Numbered from the stretch's first letter, positions 1-8,236 are shown. The stretch is 27,868 bases of DNA from JBBCJM01 sp037190175 (GCA_037190175.1 JBBCJM010000124.1:1-27868), one strand, 5' to 3'. Notes: generated by a model not told the origin, from the sequence alone. Numbers and translations: made by a program.

Positions 1-11
1 GCCCGCTCATC

Positions 12-29
12 GGCCCTGACGGGCCTTTT
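12..29 (+). terminator. Possible intrinsic terminator of a gene left of the window
   Basis: GGCCC (12-16), loop TGAC and GGGCC (21-25) form a short perfect stem followed directly by TTTT (26-29), the layout of a rho-independent terminator for a rightward transcript starting outside the window. The stem is only 5 bp, so strength is uncertain. A matching hairpin at 43-56 (CGCCC, GTCA, GGGCG) lies just downstream of the leftward yaiI-like gene but lacks a T-run on that strand. Confidence 0.45.
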
Positions 30-69
30 CGCTCAGCGATGACGCCCGTCAGGGCGGAAGAGCGCCCGG

Positions 70-522
70 TCACCCCCGCAGCGCGGCGGTCAGCAGCCGG
101 TCCAGCGATTGCAGGAAGCGCGACCTCTGGGCCTTGCCGAACCCCGCGCCGCCGCCCTGCAGGAAGGGGTTGGCGGCGCGCAGGTCGCTCATCAGGTCGC
201 GGGTGGCCAGGCGCGGGCCGATGTTGGCCGCGCTCAGCACCTCGCCGTCGTGCTGCACCACCCGGGCGCCGGCCTGGATGCAGCGGTCGGCCAGCGGCAG
301 GTCGGAGGTGACCACCACGTCGCCCGGGCCGCAGTGCCCGGCGATCCACTGGTCGGCGGCATCCGGCCCCTCGGGCACCACCACCAGCCGGACCAGCGGG
401 TTCTGCGAGGGCCTGATCCCGCCGTTGCAGACCAGCACCATCGGCACCCTGAGCCGCGTGGCCACCCGCTCGGCCTCGGCCTTGACCGGGCAGGCGTCGG
501 CGTCGATGTAGAGCGTGGTCAT
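70..522 (-). CDS. YaiI/YqxD family protein (UPF0178, DUF188)
   Basis: A 150-residue protein opening with MTTLYIDADACPVK, the signature N-terminus of the YaiI/YqxD (UPF0178) family. Further family features are the VCNGG segment, the VVTSDLPLADRC segment near the middle, and a C-terminal region with GGGAGFGKAQRSRFLQ. Members resemble PIN-like nuclease folds by their clustered aspartates (D8, D10 and the DLPLAD stretch), but no firm biochemical role is established, so the function is left open. Length is typical. The ATG is preceded by GGAGG about 10 nt upstream. It is divergent from the flavoprotein gene with only 41 bp between the start codons, so both promoters must be very compact or overlap a coding region. 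Confidence 0.88.
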   Translation of the reverse strand: MTTLYIDADACPVKAEAERVATRLRVPMVLVCNGGIRPSQNPLVRLVVVPEGPDAADQWIAGHCGPGDVVVTSDLPLADRCIQAGARVVQHDGEVLSAANIGPRLATRDLMSDLRAANPFLQGGGAGFGKAQRSRFLQSLDRLLTAALRG

Positions 523-563
523 CGGGAAGCGCCTCCGGGTGGCGAGCTTAAGGCGACAGGAAG

Positions 564-1730
564 ATGACCGATACCCCCGATGCGCTGGTGATCGGCGCCG
601 GCCCGGCCGGGCTGATGGCGGCCGAAATGCTGGGCCGGGCCGGGCTGCGGGTGCTGTTGGCCGAGGGCAAGCCCAGCCCGGCGCGCAAGCTCTTGATGGC
701 CGGCAAGTCGGGGCTGAACCTGACCAAGGACGACCCCTTCGCCCGCTTTGCCATGGCCTACGAGCCGCCCGGCTGGCTGGACCCCATCCTGTCCGCCTTC
801 GGCCCGGCCGAGGTGCAGGGCTGGGCCCGCGGGCTGGGGCAGCCGGTCTTCACCGGCTCCACCGGCCGGGTGTTCCCGGTGGCGATGAAGGCCTCGCCGC
901 TGCTGCGCGCCTGGCTGGCCCGGCTGGACGGGCTGGGGGTGCGGCTGGTGACCCGCTGGCGCTGGACCGGGTGGGAGGGCGCGGCGGCGGTGTTCGACAC
1001 GCCCTCGGGCCCGCAGGCGGTGACCCCGCGGGTGACTGTGCTGGCCTTGGGCGGGGCCAGCTGGGCGCGGCTGGGCTCGGATGGCGGCTGGAAGCCGGTG
1101 CTCGAGGCGGCCGGCGTGCCGGTCACCCCCTTCGCGCCGGCCAATGTGGGGTTCCGGGTGGCGTGGTCCCCGGCCATGGCGCGGTTCTTCGGCCAGCCGC
1201 TGAAGGGCGCGCGGCTGCTGGCCGGGGGAAGGGAGAGCCGGGGCGAGATCGTGCTGTCGGAACGGGGGATCGAGGGCGGCGGGCTCTATCCCCTCTCGCG
1301 CGAGCTCCGGCAGGGGGCCCGCCTCACGCTGGACCTGATGCCGGACCTCTCTGCCGAAGCCCTCTCGTCCCGGCTGGCCCGCGCCAGACCCGGCGAGAGC
1401 CTGTCCAACCGCCTGCGCAAGGGCGGCCTGTCGCCGGTCGCCGCGGCGCTGGTGCGGGAATGGGGCGGCAGCCGGCCGGCCGACCCCGCCACGCTCAAGG
1501 CCCTGCCCGTCCCCCTGCAAGGCCCCCGCCCGCTGGACGAGGCCATCTCCACCGCCGGCGGCATCGCCCGCGCCGCGCTGACCGCCGATCTGGAACTGAT
1601 CGCCCGCCCCGGCACCTTCGCCGCCGGCGAGATGCTGGACTGGGAGGCGCCCACCGGCGGCTACCTGCTGACCGCCTGCCTGGCCACCGGGCGCCACGCC
1701 GGCCTGGCCGCCGCCCGCCTGCCGGCTTGA
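564..1730 (+). CDS. HI0933/YhiN-type flavoprotein (TIGR03862-like NAD(P)/FAD-dependent oxidoreductase)
   Basis: A 388-residue predicted flavoprotein. The N-terminus carries a dinucleotide-binding GAGPAGLMAAE motif (about residues 11-21), followed by the family's conserved ARKLLMAGKSGLNLTKD segment. A second FAD-contact region near the C-terminus reads TAGGIAR, GTFAAGEMLDWEAPTGGYLLTACLATGRHAG. This matches HI0933-type proteins, specifically the subgroup called TIGR03862. The substrate is unknown and the sequence does not reveal it. The ATG follows an AGGAAG ribosome-binding site. The gene sits 53 bp upstream of hslU on the same strand and may be co-transcribed with it, although no functional link is evident. 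Confidence 0.87.
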   Translation: MTDTPDALVIGAGPAGLMAAEMLGRAGLRVLLAEGKPSPARKLLMAGKSGLNLTKDDPFARFAMAYEPPGWLDPILSAFGPAEVQGWARGLGQPVFTGSTGRVFPVAMKASPLLRAWLARLDGLGVRLVTRWRWTGWEGAAAVFDTPSGPQAVTPRVTVLALGGASWARLGSDGGWKPVLEAAGVPVTPFAPANVGFRVAWSPAMARFFGQPLKGARLLAGGRESRGEIVLSERGIEGGGLYPLSRELRQGARLTLDLMPDLSAEALSSRLARARPGESLSNRLRKGGLSPVAAALVREWGGSRPADPATLKALPVPLQGPRPLDEAISTAGGIARAALTADLELIARPGTFAAGEMLDWEAPTGGYLLTACLATGRHAGLAAARLPA

Positions 1731-1783
1731 ACCCGGCCGCGCGTGGCCCTACCTGTCGCCGGCAGCACATGGAAGGCAGCCGC

Positions 1784-3079
1784 ATGACCGACCTGACCCC
1801 GCGAGAGATCGTGTCCGAGCTCGACCGCTTCATCATCGGCCAGGCCGAGGCCAAGCGGGCGGTGGCGGTGGCGCTGCGCAACCGCTGGCGGCGCAAGCGG
1901 CTGGAAGGCCCGCTGCGCGACGAGGTGTATCCCAAGAACATCCTGATGATCGGCCCCACCGGCGTGGGCAAGACCGAGATCAGCCGCCGTCTGGCGAAAC
2001 TGGCCAAGGCCCCGTTCCTGAAGGTCGAGGCCACCAAGTTCACCGAGGTGGGCTATGTGGGCCGCGACGTGGACAGCATCATCCGCGACCTGGCCGACGC
2101 CGCGCTGGTGGAGACCCGCGCCCGGATGCGCGACGAGGTGCGGGCGCGGGCGCAGCGGGCGGCCGAGGACCGGGTGATCGAGGCGCTGGCAGGGCGCGAC
2201 GCCCGCGAGGGCACCCGCGAGATGTTCCGCCAGAAGCTGCGCCGGGGCGAGCTGGACGACACGGTGATCGAGCTGGACCTGGCCGATACCGCCACGCCCC
2301 TGCCGATGATGGGGATGCCGGGGATGGAGGCCCAGATGCAGGGCCTGCAGGACCTGTTCAAGGCCTTCGGCGCCCGCCGGGTGCGCCGCCGCCTGACCGT
2401 GGCGGAAAGCCACGAGGCGCTGCTGGCCGACGAGGCCGACAAGCTTCTGGACGACGAGGCGGTGAAGGCCGCGGCGCTGGAGGCGGTGCAGGAGAACGGC
2501 ATCGTCTTCATCGACGAGATCGACAAGGTGGCGGCGCGCGCCGAGACCCGCGGCGCGGACGTGAGCCGCGAGGGGGTGCAGCGCGACCTGCTGCCGCTGA
2601 TCGAGGGCACCACGGTTTCCACCAAGCTGGGGCCGGTCAGGACCGACCATATCCTGTTCATCGCCTCGGGCGCCTTCCACATCGCCAAGCCCTCGGACCT
2701 GCTGCCGGAATTGCAGGGCCGGCTGCCGATCCGGGTGGAGCTGAAGCCGCTGACCGAGGCCGACTTCGTGCGCATCCTGACCGAGACCGACAACGCGCTG
2801 ACCCGGCAATACACCGCGCTGATGGGGACCGAGGGGGTGAAGGTCGCCTTCTCGCCCGAAGGGGTGGCCGCGCTGGCCCGCATCGCCGCCGAGGTGAACG
2901 GCACGGTCGAGAACATCGGGGCGCGGCGGCTTTATACCGTGCTGGAACGGGTGTTCGAGGAGCTGTCCTTCACCGCCCCCGACCGCGAGGGCGAATCGGT
3001 GACGGTGGACGCCGATTACGTGGAAAGCCATCTGGGTGAACTGGCGCGGTCGGCGGACCTGAGCCGTTACGTTCTGTAA
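1784..3079 (+). CDS. hslU: HslU, ATPase subunit of the HslVU (ClpYQ) protease
   Basis: A 431-residue AAA+ unfoldase that feeds proteins to the HslV peptidase in the cytoplasm. Visible features are the start MTDLTPREIVSELDRFIIGQ, Walker A GPTGVGKT (57-64), pore-loop GYVG (90-93), Walker B VFIDEIDK (241-248), and the C-terminal tail LSRYVL that docks into HslV (E. coli ends similarly). Length is typical. The start is the ATG at 1784, with GGAAGG upstream. An in-frame ATG at 1769 would place that ribosome-binding site inside the gene, and family members begin at MTDL. HslV, usually adjacent, is not in the window; it is presumably to the left, beyond 1. Confidence 0.97.
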   Translation: MTDLTPREIVSELDRFIIGQAEAKRAVAVALRNRWRRKRLEGPLRDEVYPKNILMIGPTGVGKTEISRRLAKLAKAPFLKVEATKFTEVGYVGRDVDSIIRDLADAALVETRARMRDEVRARAQRAAEDRVIEALAGRDAREGTREMFRQKLRRGELDDTVIELDLADTATPLPMMGMPGMEAQMQGLQDLFKAFGARRVRRRLTVAESHEALLADEADKLLDDEAVKAAALEAVQENGIVFIDEIDKVAARAETRGADVSREGVQRDLLPLIEGTTVSTKLGPVRTDHILFIASGAFHIAKPSDLLPELQGRLPIRVELKPLTEADFVRILTETDNALTRQYTALMGTEGVKVAFSPEGVAALARIAAEVNGTVENIGARRLYTVLERVFEELSFTAPDREGESVTVDADYVESHLGELARSADLSRYVL

Positions 3080-3126
3080 CAGCAGCAGGATTGGACGAAC
3101 GGCCCGCGCGCGCTATGCAGGGCGCC

Positions 3127-4236
3127 ATGCGCGTGCTGATCATCCTTGCCCTCTGCCTTGTCACCGCCTGCGCCCCGCGGGGCAGGCTCACCGTCGATAC
3201 CCAGGCGGGCGAGGTGGGCACGGTGCGCAGCGTCTTCGTGGGCACCACCCGCAAGGTGGACCCCGAGACCAACGACTTCGGCTTTGCCCGGCTGCGGGGC
3301 GACACCACGCTGGGCCGCTATGACATCTCGGTCCCGCCCGACCGCGAGGCGGGCAAGATCACCTGGCCCGCGCGCGGCCGCGCGCCCGACCCGGCGACCG
3401 ATTTCCTGACCACCGGGGCGCTGCTCTACGACAGCCCGGCCGATTTCCGCGCCGACCTGCGCCGGGCGCTGGCGCAGGACCCGCGGGGGCGGCGGGAGGT
3501 GACGGTCTTCGTCCACGGCTTCAACACCACCTTCGCCGAGGGGCTGTACCGCATCGCGCAGATGTCGCACGACCTGCAACTGCCCGGGCAGGTGGTGCAT
3601 TACGCCTGGCCCTCGCGCGCCAATCCGCTGGGCTATGTCTACGACCGCGATTCGGCGCTGTTCGGCCGCGACGGGCTGGAGCGGCTGCTGGACGAGGTGG
3701 CCGCGGCGGGGGCGGAGCGCATCCTGCTGGTCAGCCATTCCATGGGCACCGCGCTGATGATGGAGACGCTGCGCCAGATGGCGATCCGGGGCGAGACCCG
3801 GGTGCGGCCGCGGCTGTCGGGCGTGATCCTGATCTCGCCCGACATCGACGTGGACGTGTTCCACGCGCAGGCGAGCGCGATGGACAGGCTGCCGCAGCCC
3901 TTCATCATCTTCACCTCGCGCCGCGACCGGGCGCTGGCGCTGGCGGCGCGGCTGACCGGGCAGCGCGACCGGCTGGGCAACCTGACCGACCTGACCGAAG
4001 TCGCCGATCTGGAGGTGACGCTGGTGGACGTGGCGGCCTTCTCGGTCGGCACCGGGCATTTCAACCTGGGCAATTCGCCGGCGCTGATCGCGCTGCTGAA
4101 CCGGATCGGCGACGTGAACTCCGCCTTCGGCGCCGACCAGAGCGGGCGTACCGGCCTGTTGCCGGGCGCGGTGCTGACGGTGCAGAACGCCACCGCGGTG
4201 ATCCTGTCGCCCATCGCCCTGGTCCGCGGGCGATGA
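3127..4236 (+). CDS. Alpha/beta-hydrolase lipoprotein, DUF900 type
   Basis: A predicted 369-residue lipoprotein. The N-terminus MRVLIILALCLVTAC is a lipoprotein signal with lipobox LVTA-C, so Cys15 would be lipidated and the protein anchored in the envelope. The rest is an alpha/beta-hydrolase of the DUF900 family: VFVHGFNTTF (oxyanion-hole region) and the nucleophile elbow SHSMGT, with Ser205 as predicted catalytic serine. An aspartate segment (SPDIDVDVF) and a late GH (TGHFN) fit the remaining triad. The substrate is unknown. I chose ATG 3127 because it places the signal peptide at the N-terminus. TTG 3091 and ATG 3115 are possible but would put extra residues ahead of the signal. Its stop overlaps the next gene by 4 bp (ATGA), so translation of the pair is probably coupled. 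Confidence 0.85.
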   Translation: MRVLIILALCLVTACAPRGRLTVDTQAGEVGTVRSVFVGTTRKVDPETNDFGFARLRGDTTLGRYDISVPPDREAGKITWPARGRAPDPATDFLTTGALLYDSPADFRADLRRALAQDPRGRREVTVFVHGFNTTFAEGLYRIAQMSHDLQLPGQVVHYAWPSRANPLGYVYDRDSALFGRDGLERLLDEVAAAGAERILLVSHSMGTALMMETLRQMAIRGETRVRPRLSGVILISPDIDVDVFHAQASAMDRLPQPFIIFTSRRDRALALAARLTGQRDRLGNLTDLTEVADLEVTLVDVAAFSVGTGHFNLGNSPALIALLNRIGDVNSAFGADQSGRTGLLPGAVLTVQNATAVILSPIALVRGR

Positions 4237-5417
4237 GCGATCTGGCCGCACGGCGGGCCCGGGCGCTGGGCCCGGCCTATCGGCTGTTCTACCGCCGGCC
4301 GGTGCAGGTGGTCCGCGGCGAGGGGGTGTTCCTCTACGACGCCGAGGGGCGGGAATACCTCGACTGCTACAACAACGTGGCCTCGGTGGGCCATTGCCAC
4401 CCGCGGGTGGTGGCGGCCATCGCGGGGCAGGCGGCGGTTTTGAACACCCATACCCGTTATCTGTCCGAAGGCGTGGTGGATTATGCCGAGCGGCTGCTGG
4501 GACTGCTGCCCTGGGCCGAAGGCCACGTGATGTTCGCCTGCACGGGGTCCGAGGCCAACGACCTCGCCCTGCGGGTGGCGCGGGCGGCGACGGGGGCGGA
4601 GGGGGTGATCGTGACCGCCTGCGCCTATCACGGCACCACCGAATCGACGGCGGAATGCTCGCCCTCGCTGGGGGAGGGCATATTGGGCCGGCGGGTGCGG
4701 GCGGTGCCGGTGGAGGACATGGCGGCGGGGGTGCGGGCGGCGGTGGCCTCGCTGGCCGAGGCGGGGATGCGGCCGGCGGCGCTGCTGGTCGACACGATCC
4801 TGTCCAGCGACGGCATCTTCCCCGAGGCGCCGCTCGCCGCGGCGGTGGCGGAGGTACGGGCGGCCGGAGGACTGTTCATCGCCGACGAGGTGCAGCCCGG
4901 CTTCGGGCGCACCGGCGCGGGGATGTGGGGATACGGCCGGCACGGGGTGCAGCCCGACATCGTGACCATGGGCAAGCCGATGGGCGCGGGGCACCCCATC
5001 GCCGCCATGGCCGCGCGGGCTGAGGTGGTGGCGGCCTTTGCGGCGAAGGTCAGGTATTTCAACACTTTCGGCGGCAACCCGGTGGCGGTGGCGGCCGGGC
5101 AGGCGGTGCTGGACGTGATCGCGGACGAAGGGCTGGTCGAGAACGCCGCCCAGGTGGGCGCGATCCTGCGGCAGGGGCTGGAGGGGCTGGACCCCCGCAT
5201 CGCCCAGGTGCGCGGGGCCGGGCTGTTCCTGGGAGTGGAACTGGCGGATGCCGACCTGGCCGCCGAGGTGGTGAACGGGCTGCGCGAGCGGGGGGTGCTG
5301 ATCTCGGCCTGCGGGCCGGCGGGCAACGTGCTGAAGATCCGCCCGCCGCTGCCCTTCGCCCCCGCCCATGCCGACCGGCTGATGACCGAATTGCGGGCGG
5401 TGCTGCGCGAGGTGTGA
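4233..5417 (+). CDS. Class III PLP enzyme (ethanolamine-phosphate / phosphohydroxylysine phospho-lyase-like)
   Basis: A 394-residue fold-type I, class III aminotransferase-family protein. Conserved stretches are LDCYNNVASVGHCHP, CTGSEANDLALR (PLP phosphate contact), CAYHGTT, ADEVQPGFGRTG and DIVTMGKPMGAGHP, with Lys248 as the Schiff-base lysine, then YFNTFGGNPVA. The whole pattern is closest to the AGXT2L/ETNPPL group, many of which are phospho-lyases rather than transaminases. The exact substrate cannot be read from sequence, and a true omega-aminotransferase is the alternative. Some bacterial relatives are fused to kinase-like or peptidase domains; this one is stand-alone. It overlaps the upstream hydrolase gene by 4 bp (ATGA) and ends 1 bp from the stop of the opposing smr gene. 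Confidence 0.82.
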   Translation: MSDLAARRARALGPAYRLFYRRPVQVVRGEGVFLYDAEGREYLDCYNNVASVGHCHPRVVAAIAGQAAVLNTHTRYLSEGVVDYAERLLGLLPWAEGHVMFACTGSEANDLALRVARAATGAEGVIVTACAYHGTTESTAECSPSLGEGILGRRVRAVPVEDMAAGVRAAVASLAEAGMRPAALLVDTILSSDGIFPEAPLAAAVAEVRAAGGLFIADEVQPGFGRTGAGMWGYGRHGVQPDIVTMGKPMGAGHPIAAMAARAEVVAAFAAKVRYFNTFGGNPVAVAAGQAVLDVIADEGLVENAAQVGAILRQGLEGLDPRIAQVRGAGLFLGVELADADLAAEVVNGLRERGVLISACGPAGNVLKIRPPLPFAPAHADRLMTELRAVLREV

Positions 5418-5418
5418 C

Positions 5419-5979
5419 CTACCGCAACCGCCGCAGCCAGAGATAGAGCGCGCCGGCGCCGCCGTGGCGGGGATGCGCCTCGGCCACCTGCTGCACGGCG
5501 GCGGCCAGCGGCGGCAGGCGCAGCCAGGCGGGCACCTGCTGGCGCAACACGCCGCGGTGGCGGGGGCTGCCGTAGTCGTCGGCCGGCTTGCCCTTGCCGG
5601 TGATCACCAGCACCAGCCGCAGCCCGCGCCCCTGCGCGTTCAGCACGAAGCGGATCAGTTCGGGATGCGCCTCGGCCAGGGTCATCCCGTGCAGGTCGAT
5701 CCGCGCCTCGGGCGCCATCCGGCCGCGGGTCATCCGGGCGAAGGTGCCGGCGTCCATGGCCAGCGGCTGCGGGGCCAGCCGGCGGGCCAGCGCGGGGGCC
5801 GGGTCGGAAGGCGCGAGTTCGCCCAGCCGGAAGGCCGGCAGCGGTGCTGGGGCGGGCTTCGGGGTGGATTCGGGGACGGCAGGCGGCGCGGGGCGGTGCG
5901 GCCGCAGCGGCCGGGCGCTGCGCGCCACCGCCTGCCAGAGCTCGCGCTCCTCCGGCCCCAGGCTGCGGCGGCGCGACAT
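5419..5979 (-). CDS. Smr-domain protein
   Basis: A 186-residue protein with an N-terminal basic, proline-rich, probably unstructured half and a C-terminal Smr domain: RIDLHGMTLAEAH, then VLVITGKGK, then VLRQQVPAWL and a terminal GALYLWLRR. The DLHG and TGKG motifs are the Smr signature. Smr domains are nucleic-acid-binding or endonucleolytic modules related to the MutS2 C-terminus, and small free-standing versions are common in proteobacteria without an assigned role. The ATG at 5979 lies 5 bp after the mltA stop, so the gene is almost certainly the last cistron of a Tim44-like/mltA/smr operon. It converges with the PLP-enzyme gene with almost no gap. Confidence 0.86.
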   Translation of the reverse strand: MSRRRSLGPEERELWQAVARSARPLRPHRPAPPAVPESTPKPAPAPLPAFRLGELAPSDPAPALARRLAPQPLAMDAGTFARMTRGRMAPEARIDLHGMTLAEAHPELIRFVLNAQGRGLRLVLVITGKGKPADDYGSPRHRGVLRQQVPAWLRLPPLAAAVQQVAEAHPRHGGAGALYLWLRRLR

Positions 5980-5984
5980 GGGCC

Positions 5985-7004
5985 TCAGCCCCCGGGCGCG
6001 ACGGCGAAGGCGGTGTCGATAGGCAAAAGCTGGATCAGCCGGCCGGGATCCTTGATCTCGCCCGCCGCGTCGCCGGCCGCCGCGCCGGTGCCGTAGAAGA
6101 TGTCGGCCCTTTGCGCGCCCTTGATCGCCCCGCCGGTGTCCTGCGCCACCATCAGCCGGCGCAGGGGATCGCGGCCGTCCTTCTCGACCCAGACCGGCGC
6201 GCCCAGCGGCACATGGGCCGGGTCCACCGCCACCGAGCGCAGGGTGGTGATCGAGCGGCCCATGGCGCCTATGGGCCCGCGTTCGGGCGGCAGGTCGGCC
6301 AGCCGGCGGAAGAAGATGTAGGAGGGGTTGGTGTGCAAAAGCCCCGCCCCGGCCACCGGATTGGCGCGCACCCAGCCGCGGATGGTGCGGGCCGAGACCT
6401 GATCCAGCGTATAGGTGCCGCGGCGCACCATCTCCTGCCCGATGGAGCGGTAGGCATGGCCGTTGCGCCCGGCATAGCCCAGCCGCAGCACCCGCCCGTC
6501 CGCCAGCCGGATGCGGCCGGAGCCCTGCACCTGCAGGAAATAGGCCTCGACCGGATCCTCCAGCCAGGCGATCTCCAGCCCGCGGCCGGCCAGCGCGCCG
6601 GCCTCGATCTGCTCGCGGCTGTAATACTGCACCCCGTCGCGCAGCTCGGGCGGGCGGGCGTAGAGCGGCACGGCGAAGCGGGCGGTGCGGGTCAGCGAGC
6701 CGGGCAGCTCGGGCTCGTAATAGCCGGTGAAGAGCGCGGGCGGATGGCCCACCAGCACCGGGCGGAACAGAAGCTCGAAAAAGGCCCGGGCGGCGGCGCG
6801 GTTGGCGGGCACGTCGGCGGCAAGGCGGCAGATCGGCCCCCAGTCGGGGCCGTCGATCAGCGCGCAGGTGTCGCGGAACACGCCCAGGGCGGAGAGGTGG
6901 TCGTCGTCCTCCCACCCCGGCAGGGCGGCGAAGTCCAGCACCTGCGCCGGGGCCGGCGCGGTCACGGCCAGCGACAGCGCGAGGGCCAAGGCCGCACCGC
7001 GCAT
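5985..7004 (-). CDS. mltA: MltA-type lytic murein transglycosylase
   Basis: A 339-residue exported peptidoglycan lytic transglycosylase, cleaving the MurNAc-GlcNAc bond. The hydrophobic N-terminus (MRGAALALALSLAVTAPAPAQ) is a Sec signal peptide. It is followed by the MltA domain with LFTGYYEPEL, YYSREQIEAG, AYFLQVQGSGR and GRNGHAYRSIG, and by a C-terminal 3D-type segment with VAQDTGGAIKG and RADIFYGTG, including the catalytic-type aspartate in QDTGG. No cysteine is present near the signal cleavage site, so this protein is not a lipoprotein, unlike E. coli MltA. The start region is GTGATG: the ATG at 7004 shares its A with the stop of the upstream Tim44-like gene, and GTG 7007 is the alternative. 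Confidence 0.9.
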   Translation of the reverse strand: MRGAALALALSLAVTAPAPAQVLDFAALPGWEDDDHLSALGVFRDTCALIDGPDWGPICRLAADVPANRAAARAFFELLFRPVLVGHPPALFTGYYEPELPGSLTRTARFAVPLYARPPELRDGVQYYSREQIEAGALAGRGLEIAWLEDPVEAYFLQVQGSGRIRLADGRVLRLGYAGRNGHAYRSIGQEMVRRGTYTLDQVSARTIRGWVRANPVAGAGLLHTNPSYIFFRRLADLPPERGPIGAMGRSITTLRSVAVDPAHVPLGAPVWVEKDGRDPLRRLMVAQDTGGAIKGAQRADIFYGTGAAAGDAAGEIKDPGRLIQLLPIDTAFAVAPGG

Positions 7005-7666
7005 CACTCGCCGGTCGCCACCAGCATCCAGTTCGGATCCTCGGCGCCCATCTTGCGCGCGAAGGTCCAGACGTCGCGCTGGCGCTTGATCTCGGTGGGC
7101 GAGCCCTCGACCACATCGCCGACGCGGTTGCGCACCACCGAGGTCAGCTCGCCCAGGAAGCGCACGGTCACCTGCCCCTCGCGGGTGTTGCGGTCGAATG
7201 TCGCATCGTGCAGCGCCAGTTCCCGCAGCCCGACGAAATTCGCGTCCACCGTCAGCCCCTGCGCCTCGCGCGCGTCCACCGCGGCCTGGAAGGTCTCGAA
7301 CACCTCGCGCGACAGGAAAGGCACCACCGGATCCAGATCGCCCTTCTCGAAGGCCATCAGGATCATCTCGTAGGCGCCCCGCGCGCCGGACAAGAACTCG
7401 CCGACCGAGAACCCCGGCTCGGCCATCTTCATGCCCGCAAGGGCCTTGGCCGCCGGGCTGCCGTCGGGCACGTGGTCGGTGATGTCGCGGTCCAGCCCGC
7501 CCTCGATCACCTCCACGTCGCGGCGGGACAGGCGGGGGCGGGCCTCATCGGCCGGCAGGGGGGGCTTCTCGAAGCCTTCCCGCGTGCCCAGCACATTCTT
7601 CAGCTTCAGGATCAGGAAGATCGCGATTCCTGCCAGGACGAGAAGCTGGATGAGGCTGGAGTTCAT
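7004..7666 (-). CDS. Tim44/TimA-family membrane-anchored protein
   Basis: A 220-residue protein with an N-terminal transmembrane helix (about residues 5-23, LIQLLVLAGIAIFLILKL). A charged linker follows, then a C-terminal Tim44-like domain of the NTF2-like fold with FEKGDLDPVVPFLSREVFETF, LALHDATFD, VTVRFLGELTSVVRN and a closing DVWTFARKMGAEDPNWMLV. Bacterial Tim44-like proteins are inner-membrane proteins proposed to assist membrane or envelope assembly. The specific role here is unknown. The ATG at 7666 follows GAGGA. It is the first gene of the operon with mltA and smr, divergent from fxsA across 111 bp. Confidence 0.86.
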   Translation of the reverse strand: MNSSLIQLLVLAGIAIFLILKLKNVLGTREGFEKPPLPADEARPRLSRRDVEVIEGGLDRDITDHVPDGSPAAKALAGMKMAEPGFSVGEFLSGARGAYEMILMAFEKGDLDPVVPFLSREVFETFQAAVDAREAQGLTVDANFVGLRELALHDATFDRNTREGQVTVRFLGELTSVVRNRVGDVVEGSPTEIKRQRDVWTFARKMGAEDPNWMLVATGE

Positions 7667-7688
7667 GTCGGTCCTCGGTGGGGTGGGC

Positions 7689-7717
7689 TTGGGCCGCGCC
7701 GGTCTTGGCCCTATGTA
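7689..7717 (+). promoter_or_regulatory. Candidate sigma-70-type promoter for fxsA
   Basis: TTGGGC (7689-7694) and TATGTA (7712-7717), separated by 17 bp, lie in the 111-bp divergent gap between the Tim44-like gene and fxsA. They are oriented towards fxsA, whose start is 61 bp beyond the -10. I found no equally good match on the other strand. Confidence 0.33.
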
Positions 7718-7777
7718 GGAGAGCACCCGGCCCGAGTCCACCGCCGGGCGGTCACCATCCCGGGGGAAGCGATCCGA

Positions 7778-8236
7778 ATGCGGACATTTCTGATACTGCT
7801 GGGCCTGCCGTTGGCGGAGATCGCCGGTTTCGTACTGGTCGGCGGCTGGATCGGGCTTTGGCCCACGCTGGGGCTGGTGGTGCTGGCGGGCATCGCCGGC
7901 GTGGCGCTGCTGAAGGCGCAGGGCGTCGGGGCATTGGCCGAGGCGCGGCGGGGCGTGCTGCCGCGCGACCCGCTGTCGCCGATGCTGCACCGGCTGCTGC
8001 TGGCGGTGGCCGGCGTGCTGCTGATCGTGCCGGGGTTCGTGACCGACCTTGCCGCGCTGCCGCTGCTGATCCCCGCGGTGCGCCGGCTGCTGATCGCCCG
8101 GGTGCCGGTGCAGGCGGCCTTCGTCTCCACCCCGCCGCCGCAGCCCGAGGGCGAGGTGATCGAGGGCGAATGGATCGACCTGGACGCGGTGCGCCGGCCC
8201 GGCGGCCGTTCCGGCTGGACGCGGCTGGAGGACTGA
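7778..8236 (+). CDS. fxsA: FxsA family membrane protein
   Basis: A 152-residue small membrane protein of the FxsA family. The first half is strongly hydrophobic: a helix at residues 2-18 containing LPLAEIAGFV, a second with GLWPTLGLVVLAGIAG, then LLLAVAGVLLIVPGFVTDLAALPLLIP, which is the most characteristic FxsA segment. The C-terminal tail is polar and ends DLDAVRRPGG...RLED. The E. coli homologue is known for relieving phage T7 exclusion by the F plasmid, and its ordinary cellular role is unclear. The start ATG at 7778 has GGGGAAG upstream. It lies 72 bp before secB, which may be co-transcribed or have its own promoter in the gap. Confidence 0.9.
   Translation: MRTFLILLGLPLAEIAGFVLVGGWIGLWPTLGLVVLAGIAGVALLKAQGVGALAEARRGVLPRDPLSPMLHRLLLAVAGVLLIVPGFVTDLAALPLLIPAVRRLLIARVPVQAAFVSTPPPQPEGEVIEGEWIDLDAVRRPGGRSGWTRLED

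Noticed and set aside
515..1783. Open frame upstream of and in frame with hslU, which would give an 854-residue protein
   Set aside because: It runs in another frame of the clear flavoprotein gene; HslU homologues start at MTDLTPREI, and a ribosome-binding site precedes ATG 1784.
4524..4529. Further CACGTG hexamers (also near 7470 and 11252) as extra parS sites
   Set aside because: Flanks do not continue the TGTTT/AAACA arms; only the two sites at 15199 and 20488 match fully.
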